A stretch of 64,000 nucleotides of DNA from Saururus chinensis (GCA_035235625.1 CP141140.1:38249351-38313350), one strand, 5' to 3'; counted from the stretch's first letter, positions 24,943 to 36,319 are shown. Notes: generated from the letters alone by a model not told the origin. Made by a program: numbers and translations.

Positions 24943-25775
24943 GACATATTTGGCTTAAAATTGGGGGATTCCAGTAGATTTTCTTCAGAGAAAAAGGAAG
25001 AAGAAGATGGAAGAGAACTCAAAGCTTTCAATGGAGATTCAAGTGCTTTCTTCTACCATGGAAGGCTAGACTTTTCTTTTACTTAGGAGTTGATGAAGCT
25101 ATAGATAAGTTTCAGTTTCTTTTCTTTTAATTTAGATCTCAGTTGTGAATGATGACAATTGTATGATATGGATTTCCTTTTTAATGGAAGAGCTTTTTCA
25201 TGTTTATTCAAATCTATATTGATTTATTGTCTTGTAGATGATAGATTGATATGGTTTTGATAATTGCATCGATTCTAATTTCTGTGATTTAGATGAGATG
25301 GTCATACAATAGTTTTAATGTTCAGATAATTAATGACTTGGATGAGTTATACTAAGATTAGACGGGTCATGCCTATAGCTAGTTTAGTGTAGATGATTCG
25401 TGCTATTGTCGAAGATAGTTCATGCCATGGAAGTTAATTAATGATTCTTTTTAAAGTAATTCTAGCTTGTAGCTGAGAATACTTGTTCATGTTCACACTA
25501 GATTTAGATTAAAAGTTAAGTAATTGTTATGGTTCTATAGTGGATTCAATTTCCTAAGTAAATTCTATCATATTAATCTCTTTGTTTTTAAACTAGTTGA
25601 TTTCTTTCTTTTGTTTAATTTAAGTTTAAGTTTGTTTTAATTTTCAATCAGCAAATTCCTTTTTAGATTTAGTGATAACCCATCCGTCCCTGAGGTTCGA
25701 CAACCCTTAAATACTTATCCTAGTACAATTACCTTGTACACTTGCAAAGGGTTTAATTATAAACGATCAAGTTTT

Positions 25776-25793
25776 TGGCGCCGTTGCCGGGGA
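25776..25793 (+). other. Primer-binding site, unit 1
   Basis: TGGCGCCGTTGCCGGGGA lies six bases after the end of LTR1. This is the tRNA-Asp-type primer site characteristic of Athila elements. Confidence 0.95.
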
Positions 25794-25935
25794 CGGTGTT
25801 GATTTGTTACTAAATTAGTATTAGGATAATTCTATCTAATTTAGATTCAGTTTACTTTAGTTTTTAGGTTAATTTTTAGTTTCTTACCTTCTTTTAATTT
25901 GATCTTGTAGGCGGAGTTGAAGATCGTGCTCTCTA

Positions 25936-25953
25936 CACTTGTGGCCACAAGTG
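25936..25953. promoter_or_regulatory. Perfect 18-bp leader palindrome, unit 1
   Basis: CACTTGTGGCCACAAGTG is fully self-complementary. It sits about 140 bases after the primer site and before gag, the place where retroviral RNAs carry dimer-initiation palindromes. The identical palindrome is in unit 2 at 36480-36497. The role is inferred from position only. Confidence 0.55.
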
Positions 25954-26091
25954 GACATCCCAAGCATAGTGCTTCTCTTCGGTTTGCAAGATCTTTTTCT
26001 CTCTTTATTTTGATTTATTTTTAGTTAGTTTTTGTTTGTTATTCCCTTTTTTTTTTTTTACACTTAAAATTGTGTGGTGTGTTTGTGATGT

Positions 26092-29000
26092 ATGCGTGGT
26101 CGTCGCTCCTTACTCCCCCGATTATTACCATTTGACCCCGAGCCTCGAGCGAACATCTAGGAGAGCTGAGTTGCCCTCGACCTACATCCCTACACCCCCA
26201 AACTCACCTACCAATTCCTCCTCCCACACTACTTTTATCCCCATCATGGATGAACATCAGTTAGTAGATGCACCACTTAAAGCTCTAAGGGAGTATTACA
26301 CTCCCAATGAGTACACCTCTCCTTCATGCATTAGGTTGCCAGCGGTCGCTGCCCAAAATTATGAAATTAAGCCCAATGTCATTCAAATGCTTCCATCCTT
26401 TTATGGGCTTAATAATGAAAACCCGTATAGGCACCTAGATGACTTCTTAGAACTATGCACAACTTTTAAGCTCTCAAATTTAACCGATGAGGCTGTTAAA
26501 CTTCGCCTTTTTCCTTTCACATTGAAAGATAAGGCTAAGGAATGGCTTCACTCATTAGAGCCAAACACTATCACAACATGGGCCCAAATGCAACAAGAGT
26601 TCCTTAAAAATATTTCCCCATAGGTAAGACCAACCAAATGAGAAAGGCCATAACCACTTTTGCCCAACTTCCCACTGAACAGTTCCATGAGAGTTGGGAT
26701 AGACTTAAGGACCTTCTTAGGAGGTGTCCTCATCATGCTGTCCCTAAGTGGCAATTAGTGCAACGTTTTTATGAGGGTCTTACTGAACAAAACCGTCATC
26801 TTGTTGATGCAAGTTGTGGGGGTACCTTTTTGCTAAAAAATGAAAATGAGGCATGGAAACTTTTTGAGGACTTGAGTGAAAATTCTCTTCAACATGCTGC
26901 GTTGAATAGAAATGAGAGTGGATTATCTACCTTAAACAATGCCCCCTCTAGGGGTGGCTTGTATGAAGTCAAAAACCCATTAGACCTCTCCTCCAAAGTT
27001 GATACTTTGAGTAGGAAACTTGACCTCCTTATGACTTCAACCCATCAGCCCACTCCCTTCACTCAAGATGCATGCACAATATGCCTTAGCCCAGCCCATA
27101 CTATCATTGAGTGCCCCTCTGCCTCTCAATTTCCTGAACTTATCCAAGACCATGTGAATGCTACCCAATCCTTCCCTAGGGCTGAGAACAATCCATTTTC
27201 AAACACATATAACCCTGGGTGGAGGAATCATCCTAACTTTTCTTGGCGGACACAAAACCAAGGGGTTATGGTTAACCAACCCCCTAGGCCCCCATTCCAA
27301 GTCCCACCAGCCCATATCCACCAACCTCAAGTGCAACCTCCGTATGTCCAACCCAATAGGAGTCCAAGTTTTGAAGAAAAGGTTTTGAGTGCCCTACAAG
27401 GCATTCAATCTCAATCCCAACTCCTCCACTCTCACACACAATCTATAGCAAAGTTAGAAGCCCAAATTGGACAATTAGCCATTGCTATCAATAAGAGAGA
27501 GACAGGGACATTGCCGAGTCAGCCCCAACAAAATCCTAAAGGTCAATGTGGAGTAGAGATAGTCAATTCCTCTAATGAACAAGTTCAGTCCATAACTACC
27601 CTTAGGAGTGGTCGACACATTGATAATCAGGTTGGAGAGGAGTCCTTGGGTACCACAAATGAAGGGTTAGACAATTCAGCCCCTAATAAGCCTTATCAGT
27701 TAGAGAGTGAACCAAATTCAAAGGAGTCAGTCTCTCCTTCCCCTTCCTCAGAGCCACAGTCTAAGACCACTTCCGATGGATCTTATATCCCTAGGGCACC
27801 TTTTCCTCAGTGTCTTGACCTGGCCCCACCATTTAGAAAAAGCACAGCTAAGATGGATGATATTCTTGAGACTTTTAAACAAGTCAAAATTAATCTCCCC
27901 CTCTTAGATGCCATTAAGCAAGTCCCTGCTTATGCTAAGTTCCTCAAAGACCTATGCACTCAAAAGCGTAAATCTAAGACTCATGTGTCTAAGAAGGTCT
28001 TTCTCACCGAGCAAGTTAGCTCTCTTTTGAAGTTTGACACCCCACCTAAGTATAAGGACCCTGGAGTACCCACTATTTCTTGTGTCATAGGTGATCACTC
28101 CATCCATAGAGCCCTCCTTGACCTTGGTGCGAGTGTCAATCTACTCCCTTACTCGGTGTATGAGCAACTAGGGTTAGGAGAATTGCAGCCTACATCAGTT
28201 ACCTTGCAGCTAGCCGACCGTTCTGTGCGTAAGCCTCGAGGAGTCATTGAGGATGTCTTAGTGAAAGTTGATCGGTTCTTCTTCCCTGTTGACTTTCTTG
28301 TCTTAGATATGGAACCTGTCTGCAATACCACACACCAAATCCCCGTCATTCTAGGTCGCCCCTTCCTTGCCACTGCTAATGCTTGTATCAATTGTCGAAC
28401 GGGAGTGATGGAGATATCATTTGGGAATATGAATGTGAGACTTAATGTGTTCCATGCATCTAATCAGCCACCTATTGAGTGTGACTTTGAGTGCTTAATG
28501 GTTGACCATTTAGATGACCTAGTCAATGAAGCCCTCCCCCTTACCCTAATGAGAGATGCTCTTGAAATGACTTTACTATACCCAGGGTTAGAGGAGTCCA
28601 CTATTGACCCATCTTTGGAGGAGGTCCATAGCCAACTAGCAGCTGCTAGTGTTCCCGAGTCTTCCTCTTGGAAGCCCCAGGTAGAGCCCTTACCTATATC
28701 AGCCTCCACACCTCTTAAGCCCTCCATAGAGTCACCACCTAAGCTTGAATTGAAAAACTTACCCAGCTCTCTCAAGTATGCTTTCTTGGGACCCAAGGAC
28801 ACTCTCCCAGTCATTATTTCCTCTAGTTTGACTAGTGACCAAGAGAGTAGATTGCTTACCGTCCTTGTCACACATAGGAGAGCCATAGGATGGACGGTAG
28901 CTGACCTTAGGGGGATTGACCCATCCATTTGTATGCACAGGATCCACTTAGAGGACACGGTCAAACCCTCGAGAGAAGGACAACGGAGGTTGAACCCTAA

Positions 29001-31119
29001 CATGCGGGAGGTAGTCATGAAGGAGGTGGTTAAGCTTTTAGATGCAGGTATCATATACCCTATCTCTGATAGTGAGTGGGTGAGTCCTACCCAGGTTGTT
29101 TCCAAACGTGGTATTGAAGTAGACAAGGCCAAAGTAGACCTAATAGCTAACTTGCCTCCACCCACTACGATCAGACAAGTTCGTTCTTTTCTTGGCCATG
29201 CCGGTTTCTATAGGCGATTCATCAAGGACTTTAGTAAGATTTCCCGTCCCTTGTGTCATTTGTTAGCTCAGGATGTTCCTTTTGAGTTTGATGATGCCTG
29301 TATGAAAGCTTTCACCAAGCTTCGTACACTCCTCTCTACCACCCCTATCATTCAGCCCCCTGATTACTCCCTACCCTTTGAGATTATGTGTGATGCCTCT
29401 GACTATGCTGTTGGCGCAGTCCTTGGCCAAAGAGTGAACAAAGTCCCCCATGTCATTTATTACGCTAGTAAGACCCTTTCTGATGCCCAATTGAACTATA
29501 CCACTACAGAAAAGGAATTGCTAGCTGTTGTCTATGCCCTTGATAAATTTCGATCGTACCTTTTAGGGTCAAAAATCATAATCTTTTCTGATCATGCAGC
29601 CTTACGCTACCTTCTTTCTAAGAAGGATACCAAGCCTAGGCTCATTCGATGGATTTTGCTCCTTCAAGAGTTCAATTATGAGATTAAAGACAAAAAGGGT
29701 GTTGAGAATGTTGTGGCTGATCATTTGTCTAGGATCTTACTTGAGGAACCTCCCAACCCTGAACCACTTGATGATTCTTTCCCTGATGAGCAACTCTTTG
29801 TTGTCTCTACCAATTCAACCGCCTGGTTTGCCCATATTGTTAATTATCTTGCTGTGGGTCGTATTCCCTCTAATTGGACTAAACAGGACAAAGATTTATT
29901 CTTTTCTCATGTTAAGCACTATTATTGGGATGACCCCGATCTTTTAAGTTTTGTTCTGACCAGATTATTCGCCGATGTGTGCCTGATAGTGAATTCCATA
30001 GTATTCTAAAATTTTGTCATTCTTATGCTTGTGGCGGTCATTTTGGGGGAAAGAAAACTGCTGCTAAGGTTCTTCAAAGTGGATTCTACTGGCCCACCTT
30101 GTTTAGAGATGCTCATGAGTTTTGTAAGTCTTGTGATAGATGTCAGCGACTAGGGGCCCTTTCTCGAAGAGACATGATGCCTCTCCAACCTATCCTTATT
30201 GTTGAGATTTTTGATGTTTGGGGAATAGATTTTATGGGACCATTTCCACCCTCCTTTGGCTACACTTATATTTTGGTCGCTGTTGATTATGTTTCCAAAT
30301 GGATTGAAGCCATAGCGACGAAAACCAATGACCATAAGGTTGTGGTGGCATTTCTCAAGGAACATATTTTTTGTCGATTTGGTACACCTAGGGCAATCAT
30401 TAGTGATGGGGGTAGCCACTTTTGTAACCGTTCCTTTGAAGCTCTTCTTCGACGATATTCCGTCACACATAAAGTTGCAACCCCCTACCATCCTCAGACT
30501 AGTGGTCAAGTAGAGGTGTCTAATCGTGAGATTAAGAAAATCCTTGAGAAAACAAGTGCGCCCAGATCGAAAAGATTGGTCCATGCGTCTTAATGATGCC
30601 TTATGGGCATATCGGACCGCTTATAAAGCCCCCATTGGCATGTCCCCTTACCGTCTTGTTTACGGTAAGGCGTGTCACTTACCCGTTGAGTTGGAACACC
30701 GTGCTTTTTGGGCCATTAAATCATTTAACTTCGACATGGACAAAGCTGGTTCCCACCGCAAACTCCAACTTAATGAATTAGAAGAGATGCGTCATGAAGC
30801 TTACGAGAGTGCCAAATTATATAAACAAAGGACTAAGACTCTACATGACCGTTTAATCCATCGAAAGTCCTTTGCACCTAACCAGAAAGTTTGGCTCTTT
30901 AATTCTAAATTACGTCTCTTCCCAGGTAAGCTTAGATCTCGCTGGGATGGCCCCTATGTTGTTACTCAGGTTTTCCCTCATGGAGCAATTGAAATCTCTG
31001 ACCCACAAGATAATCGGGTTTTTAAAGTTAATGGTCAGAGACTTAAGCCTGTCATCGAGAGAGATATTGAGAGGGGTGACATTGACTCTATTGATTTGAT
31101 TGATCCATTAATACATTAA
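26092..31119 (+). pseudogene. gag-pol: Athila gag-pol, unit 1 (broken; RT palm deleted)
   Basis: The likely start is the ATG at 26092 (MRGRRS...); an internal ATG lies at 26246 (MDEHQ). Domains in order: gag capsid-like region 26360-26960, with the segment LKDKAKEWLHSLEP; zinc knuckle 27073-27114 (CX2CX4HX4C); Pro/Gln-rich linker; protease with DLGAS at 28120-28134; the N-terminal flank of RT to 29091; RNase H 29360-29740 (DASD, TEKELL, SDHAAL, ADHLSR); integrase zinc site near 30010-30150 (CX2C at CKSCDRC); integrase core with IDFMGP (30224), SDGGSHF (30403) and a Glu in VEVSNRE (30512); and a C-terminal domain to 31119. The RT palm, including the YRKLN-type and catalytic Asp-Asp segments, is absent. 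Frame breaks lie at about 26154 (extra C), 26608 (A-run one short), 29945 (T-run one short) and 30553. Unit 2 is intact at all four points. Confidence 0.93.
27073..27114 (+). other. Gag zinc knuckle, unit 1
   Basis: CTICLSPAHTIIEC fits CX2CX4HX4C, the nucleic-acid-binding zinc knuckle of retroelement nucleocapsid. It is identical in unit 2 (about 37613-37654) and its four metal ligands persist in the decayed copy near 8850. Confidence 0.85.
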
Positions 31120-31127
31120 GGGAGTGC

Positions 31128-31322
31128 ACACTGCCTGGCTGAAGACACTAAACTTAGCGCTTCTAGGGAGGCAACCCTTGTTTTATTCGATGTGTTTTTA
31201 TGTGTATTTTCTCTCCTTTTCTTTTAGTTTTAATTAAATTTCCTTTATTTAATCCATTTAGTGATTTTTTTTATTTATTTATTTAGTAGTTTAGTTAATT
31301 AACTGGATTTTTTTTTTTCAAA

Positions 31323-31353
<31 letters not shown>

Positions 31354-32068
31354 TGTGTTTTCCCGTTCGATCGGGACTGTTCCCGATCGATCGATCGCCC
31401 GATCGATCGGTAAGTAGTCCGTTCGAACGGTCGAGTCGTCACTTACAACGCGCGCGCCGGCCAGTGCATTCCGCCGTCGTTTTTTTTCCTCCGCCGCGCC
31501 GTTGTTTTCCTCCGCCGTCTTCCGTCCCCTATCCGGCGAGATTTTTGTCCAACAATCATCCCTCCTCTCCGATTTTTCGTGTAGAATCCATTTCCTGTGT
31601 CAATTTGAGCTGAATCAGCCTCTATTTCACGCTGTCCCTCTGTTTCACTGGTAAGCCCCAAATTCGATTTTTTTGAATTTTTCTTTCAATTTTTGACTAA
31701 ATCGGGTGCAAATTTTTGTGGAAATTTGTTAGAAATGTCTTTTACACTTTAGATTGATCGTTTGGTATAATTTGATTGACAGAATACTGCATTATGTTCG
31801 GTAGATTTCGGATTTTTCGATCAAGCACTGTTTTTGTCGAAAATTTCAATTTTTGAGGCTTTAATGGATCCGTTTATATGTACTTGCTTTACGAAAGATG
31901 CTCAATTTTCACTTGTACATATTATACTTTAATGTGGGACATTTCTGCTCAATTTTTTTTAGGGGTATTTTCGTAATTTGACATTATTGGGCGTGTACAA
32001 AAATTTTTCTGCTTTCTAGTCACTTCCATATCCCTTTTAGCACTTGTTTTTGAGCTTTGTGCAGATTA
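31128..32068 (+). promoter_or_regulatory. Spacer between pol and ORF3 with a GATC module and 5'-UTR-like exon and intron, unit 1
   Basis: After pol there is an A-rich stretch (about 31318-31351, AAAAATAAAAATAAAA), then CGATCGATCGATCG at 31384-31397 and CGATCGATCG at 31400-31409. A GC-rich leader-like exon follows. A good splice donor (CTG|GTAAGC, 31650/31651) and acceptor (TTTGTGCAG|ATTAATG, ending 32064) bracket a T-rich 414-bp intron that ends four bases before the ORF3 ATG. This suggests a separate spliced transcript for ORF3, either from a local promoter or from the LTR. Confidence 0.5.
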
Positions 32069-33160
32069 ATGGCGCACGGTTCTCATCCTAAAGCTCCGAA
32101 GAAGAGGAAGGGCGCATCTTCTACTTCGCGTGCTTCATCGTCTACTACCGCCGCTGCCGATCTACATCTTCGGCCTATTGTTTACGAGCGACAGTGGAGT
32201 TTGTCCCCACCATTACTGCTGCCCAGTCATGGCTTATGGAGCGAGAGGATTGGTACTCATTTTTCTCACAGATTGCAGCCCCTGACGCTCGCGTGCATCA
32301 TGAGCAGGTCCGATCTTTTTATGCATCCGCCGTTCTTAATGAGATGGGATATATTGTCAGCACCATTGGCGATATTACGATCACTGTCACACCAGATCTT
32401 ATAGCTGCAGTGATGGGTCTTGCGCGCTCCAGCTTCACTTATCCCTCTTTTGCTGATTTTGCTTTTCCTGATGAGTATATTATCACGGGGACTCTTATGG
32501 GACAGAGCAAGGCCCATCTCTCACATATGGATTGCCTGCTTCTCTCATGACACGGGACTATCGTTTTGCACATCTGATATTGGAGTATGACATTTGGTTC
32601 CACCGTCATGAGAAGGTTGATTTCACCTTAGCTCGCCTTCTTTATATTCTGGGTCGTGCAGAGCGGATTCACATCGACTTGCCCTCCTTTGTCTTCGCAC
32701 GGATGGCAGATATAGTTTCTGGACCAGTGGATGCTCGATTAGCTTTTCCTTTTCTTTTGGAGCGGATTTTTGTTCACTTTCATTTGGATTTTCCTTCATA
32801 TGCACCCACGAGTCGAGGTTTAGGGGTCATTTCCCAGGCCACCCTAAACCGGATGATCACACATCGTCCGCCTCGACCAGCATTCGACGAGGTGAACGAG
32901 GAGGAGCTAGCCCCAGAGGGTGTACCGTAGGTTGCACTGAGCAGCACATTCCTGCACATGCTAACGACTCTTTCCTGGAGATGGAGCATCGCCTTCGCGG
33001 ACATATTGATTCTTCTCTGGCACAATTGCAGACGAGGCTTACTGCCCATATAGATGCTCAGATGGCTACCCAGATGACAGAGATGAGGGGACTTATACAG
33101 GGACTGGCTGATTTGATTCGTAGCCAGACAGCTCCAGCAGATGCAGATGATAGTGACTAG
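32069..33160 (+). pseudogene. Athila ORF3 (plant-transposon-protein type, so-called env-like), unit 1
   Basis: Start ATG at 32069, four bases after the predicted splice acceptor; stop TAG at 33158. The intended product is about 360 residues. It has an N-terminal basic Ser-rich region with PKKRKG, which resembles a nuclear localisation signal. A central domain follows with WLMEREDWYSFFSQI, VRSFYASAVLNE and LIAAVMGLA, as in the uncharacterised plant transposon protein family. A C-terminal amphipathic segment (about 32970-33110) has LRGHIDSSLAQLQTRL and an acidic end. No signal peptide or convincing membrane segment is seen, so an envelope role is doubtful. Frame breaks are near 32192, 32505, 32547 and 32930. 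Confidence 0.75.
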
Positions 33161-33447
33161 AGTTATACTGATGCCGATGATTCTGATGATGCTGATATTT
33201 AGTCAGTGTGGGCTACTTTTATCTTTTTCTTTTTTTTATTTTTCTTATTTTTTTTTTTTTTTTTTATCTCTTTTCTCTGGTAGATTGGTATTTTAGGTTT
33301 GGGAAATTGCTCTTTACCTGTATGTTTCTCATGTTTTCTAAATCCTATGTACTTCACTTTTCAGATTAGTGGATTAGTTATACTTTCAGGTGATATCTTT
33401 CTTTCCCTCTCTTACTTATTCTTGTCATTGTAGTATATACTTTCTTT

Positions 33448-33485
33448 AACATTGAGGACAATGTTCAGTTTAGGTTTGGGGGTGT
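33448..33485 (+). promoter_or_regulatory. Hairpin plus internal polypurine-tract copy, unit 1
   Basis: AACATTGAGGACAATGTT (33448-33465) is a perfect 7-bp inverted repeat around AGGA. Six bases later comes TAGGTTTGGGGGTGT (33471-33485), almost the same as the true polypurine tract at 34878-34892. It lies about 1.4 kb upstream of LTR2. Confidence 0.65.
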
Positions 33486-34877
33486 AGAAAGATATTTTTC
33501 TTTATTAATTTTCTTTTAGGATGTTTTAGAGTATTTTCTTTTCTTTTAAGTCGGTTTTATCGCTTATTTTCTTTTAAAAGTATATGTCTGTTTTTAAAGA
33601 GATCAATTTCATGAAGAAAGTTCAAGTACTTAATTAAGTGATGAAAATGATTAAGTGAGTAATTTCTATTTTATTTTCATTATCTTGGATAATTGTGCTT
33701 ATATTTTTAAATCACATTTCACACACATGAAACTTGTAGGAATATAATTTTATGATTTATTACTTGTAATCTTAGTGGGATATCTTTAACTAAGTATATA
33801 TTTTTGAAAACTTGGCAATTGAGTAATTTTTAATATTTTATGATAGATTTTTATGCTTAGCTTTTATTTGAAAAAAAATGGGATAAGTGTGTAAAAAAAA
33901 AAAAAAGAATGAAAAAAAAAGAAGTGAAAAAAAAGAAGTTGAAAAAAAAATAGATTGAATGAAAAAAAAAAATTTGATGATGAAAAAAAAAAAAAAAAAA
34001 AAAAAAAGGTTTGTTTCACTTTTTACTGAGTAACCAGACCTTGTGCCTAGGCAAGTATAAGGGATCGCGTCAAAAGGTGAAAAGTTGAGATAAATTCTTT
34101 TATGACTTACTTGGTTCTCGTAGCCTTTATAGTTCGAGTTATTAAGCCTGAGGGGTGTTTCAACACCTAGTGCCTTGAGCCAACTGGATTAGGGACACTG
34201 GCCCAACGCTTGTTACATGGACTATTTAGAAAGCTTAATAGAACTAAGTATTGCACAAGTCATATTTTGAAGTATATTATGCTCTTATTCCCTGAATTCA
34301 ATTGAATTTGATGGCTATTACATGAGGGTTTATTATGAGGTGTTAAAGATGAAAGATTGTCATTGTTATATTTTTTTAGTTAGTGAACTTTAATGAGCTT
34401 GGTTAATGGGTCACATAAGATATGCTTGTTAATAAAGAATGAAATTGCATGACTACAAAGTTTCTACACTTTATGTTTTTAAAATGTATATATGTAGTTG
34501 CACAATTATTTCTAAGATGAGGTTATAGAATGGATTATTCCTTACTTGAAAGTGATTAGATCTTAATTGTTTACTTGTTTCAAGTATTTGTGGTTGGTTC
34601 TTTTTAAAAATAGTTATGTGTTTTTAAGAGAAGATTGTTTTTCAAATTTTTGTTTTCTTGTTTATTTGTTTTATTTTTCTTAGGTTTTAATGTTTGTGGG
34701 TATCATTATTGCAAACCCTCACGAGACACAACTCGTCCAACTAGGGACACCTAGGGGTTTAAAGGCTTGTTGCATACGCTAAATGCAATCGTGATTCCCT
34801 ACGAAAGTGGCTTTTATTTATTTTATTTTATTAGTTATTTTATTTTATTTTTGTTTTACTCGAGGACTAGCAAAATA
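33486..34877. other. 3' untranslated region of unit 1
   Basis: Noncoding, with no supported ORF. It holds an A-rich low-complexity tract (33871-34007) and otherwise AT-rich DNA that is near-identical to 44019-45405 in unit 2. Confidence 0.7.
33871..34007 (+). repeat. A-rich low-complexity tract, unit 1
   Basis: A-runs separated by short GAAGTG, GAATG and TAGATTG words. The equivalent tract in unit 2 is 44404-44534. Run lengths differ between units. Confidence 0.95.
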
Positions 34878-34892
34878 TAGGTTTGGGGGTAT
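34878..34892 (+). promoter_or_regulatory. Polypurine tract before LTR2
   Basis: TAGGTTTGGGGGTAT ends one base before the TG start of LTR2, the standard site of plus-strand priming. Confidence 0.85.
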
Positions 34893-34893
34893 T

Positions 34894-36313
34894 TGATAAG
34901 TATGAAATATATATCTATTTTATATGCCTTTTTACCTTATTTGTTAGTATAGATTAGGTTAATTTAGAGTTAATTATGGTTTATTTAGATTAAGATAGAT
35001 ATTAGTATTTTAGTTTAATTATTAATAATTTTGTAGTTATTAGTTGTTTAGACATGTATTTAAATCAAGTTTGAATTTTAATTACATTATACATGTCTAA
35101 AGTATGATATTTTATGTTTTGTAGGTAAAGTGAGCTTATCGAAGTACTTGGACGATGTTTGAAATGCTTAAAAATAGTCTTCACATGCTTTAAAGTGATT
35201 TGGACAACTTTTCGGAGTTATAAACAAGTTAGAAATTAATATGGACGCGAAGGAAAGCTTAATGAACAGAATATGAACAGTCCGGAAAAACAGAAATACT
35301 GTAGCCGATCGATCGGGGTCACTTACCGATCGATCGGGATAACGTGAAATCAGATGAAAATACAGTGTAAGCGATCGATCGGGAATGCAGGGCGATCGAT
35401 CGGCATACCGTGCACTTTCCTTGTTTGACCCAAATTCCAATCCTTTTCATATTGGACTTCTTCCTACGGAACTTATGCCTATAAAAAGACATATTTGGCT
35501 TAAAATTGGGGGATTCCAGTAGATTTTCTTCAGAGAAAAAGGAAGAAGAAGATGGAAGAGAACTCAAAGCTTTCAATGGAGATTCAAGTGCTTTCTTCTA
35601 CCATGGAAGGCTAGACTTTTCTTTTACTTAGGAGTTGATGAAGCTATAGATAAGTTTCAGTTTCTTTTCTTTTTAATTTAGATCTCAGTTGTGAATGATG
35701 ACAATTGTATGATATGGATTTCCTTTTTAATGGAAGAGCTTTTCATGTTTATTCAAATCTATATTGATTTATTGTCTTGTAGATGATAGATTGATATGGT
35801 TTTGATAATTGCATCGATTCTAATTTCTGTGATTTAGATGAGATGGTCATACAATAGTTTTAATGTTCAGATAATTAATGACTTGGATGAGTTATACTAA
35901 GATTAGACGGGTCATGCCTATAGCTAGTTTAGTGTAGATGATTCGTGCTATTGTCGAAGATAGTTCATGCCATGGAAGTTAATTAATGATTCTTTTTAAA
36001 GTAATTCTAGCTTGTAGCTGAGAATACTTGTTCATGTTCACACTAGATTTAGATTAAAAGTTAAGTAATTGTTATGGTTCTATAGTGGATTCAATTTCCT
36101 AAGTAAATTCTATCATATTAATCTCTTGTTTTTAAACTAGTTGATTTCTTTCTTTTGTTTAATTTAAGTTTAAGTTTGTTTTAATTTTCAATCAGCAAAT
36201 TCCTTTTTAGATTTAGTGATAACCCATCCGTCCCTGAGGTTCGACAACCCTTAAATACTTATCCTAGTACAATTACCTTGTACACTTGCAAAGGGTTTAA
36301 TTATAAACGATCA
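34894..36313 (+). repeat. Athila LTR2 (shared middle LTR)
   Basis: 1420 bp. It serves as 3' LTR for unit 1 and 5' LTR for unit 2. There is no target-site duplication at either edge: on the left is the polypurine tract and on the right the primer site of unit 2. Private differences from LTR1 and LTR3 include ACTGTAGCC for the AT-CAGAGCC segment near 35298, and CATACCGTGCAC near 35404. Confidence 0.97.
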
Positions 36314-36319
36314 AGTTTT

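Larger units (their letters stand above)
24350..25769 (+). repeat. Athila LTR1 (5' LTR)
   Basis: 1420 bp, TG...CA. It contains four CGATCGATCG palindromes (24761, 24782, 24827 and 24848 as first bases) and a TATA box at 24935. It differs from LTR2 and LTR3 mainly by single-base length changes, such as one extra T near 25194 and one T fewer or more in other T-runs. It shares with LTR3 the bases CATAACGTGCAG just after the last palindrome, where LTR2 has CATACCGTGCAC. Confidence 0.97.

Noticed and set aside
25776-25793. Possible tRNA gene fragment
   Set aside because: Only the 18-nt complement of the tRNA 3' end is present, directly after an LTR, so it is a primer-binding site.
28464-29165. 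233-residue open frame on the minus strand, repeated at 39004-39705
   Set aside because: It lies opposite the gag-pol frame (protease to RT-flank region) with no family resemblance. It is duplicated only because the whole unit is duplicated.
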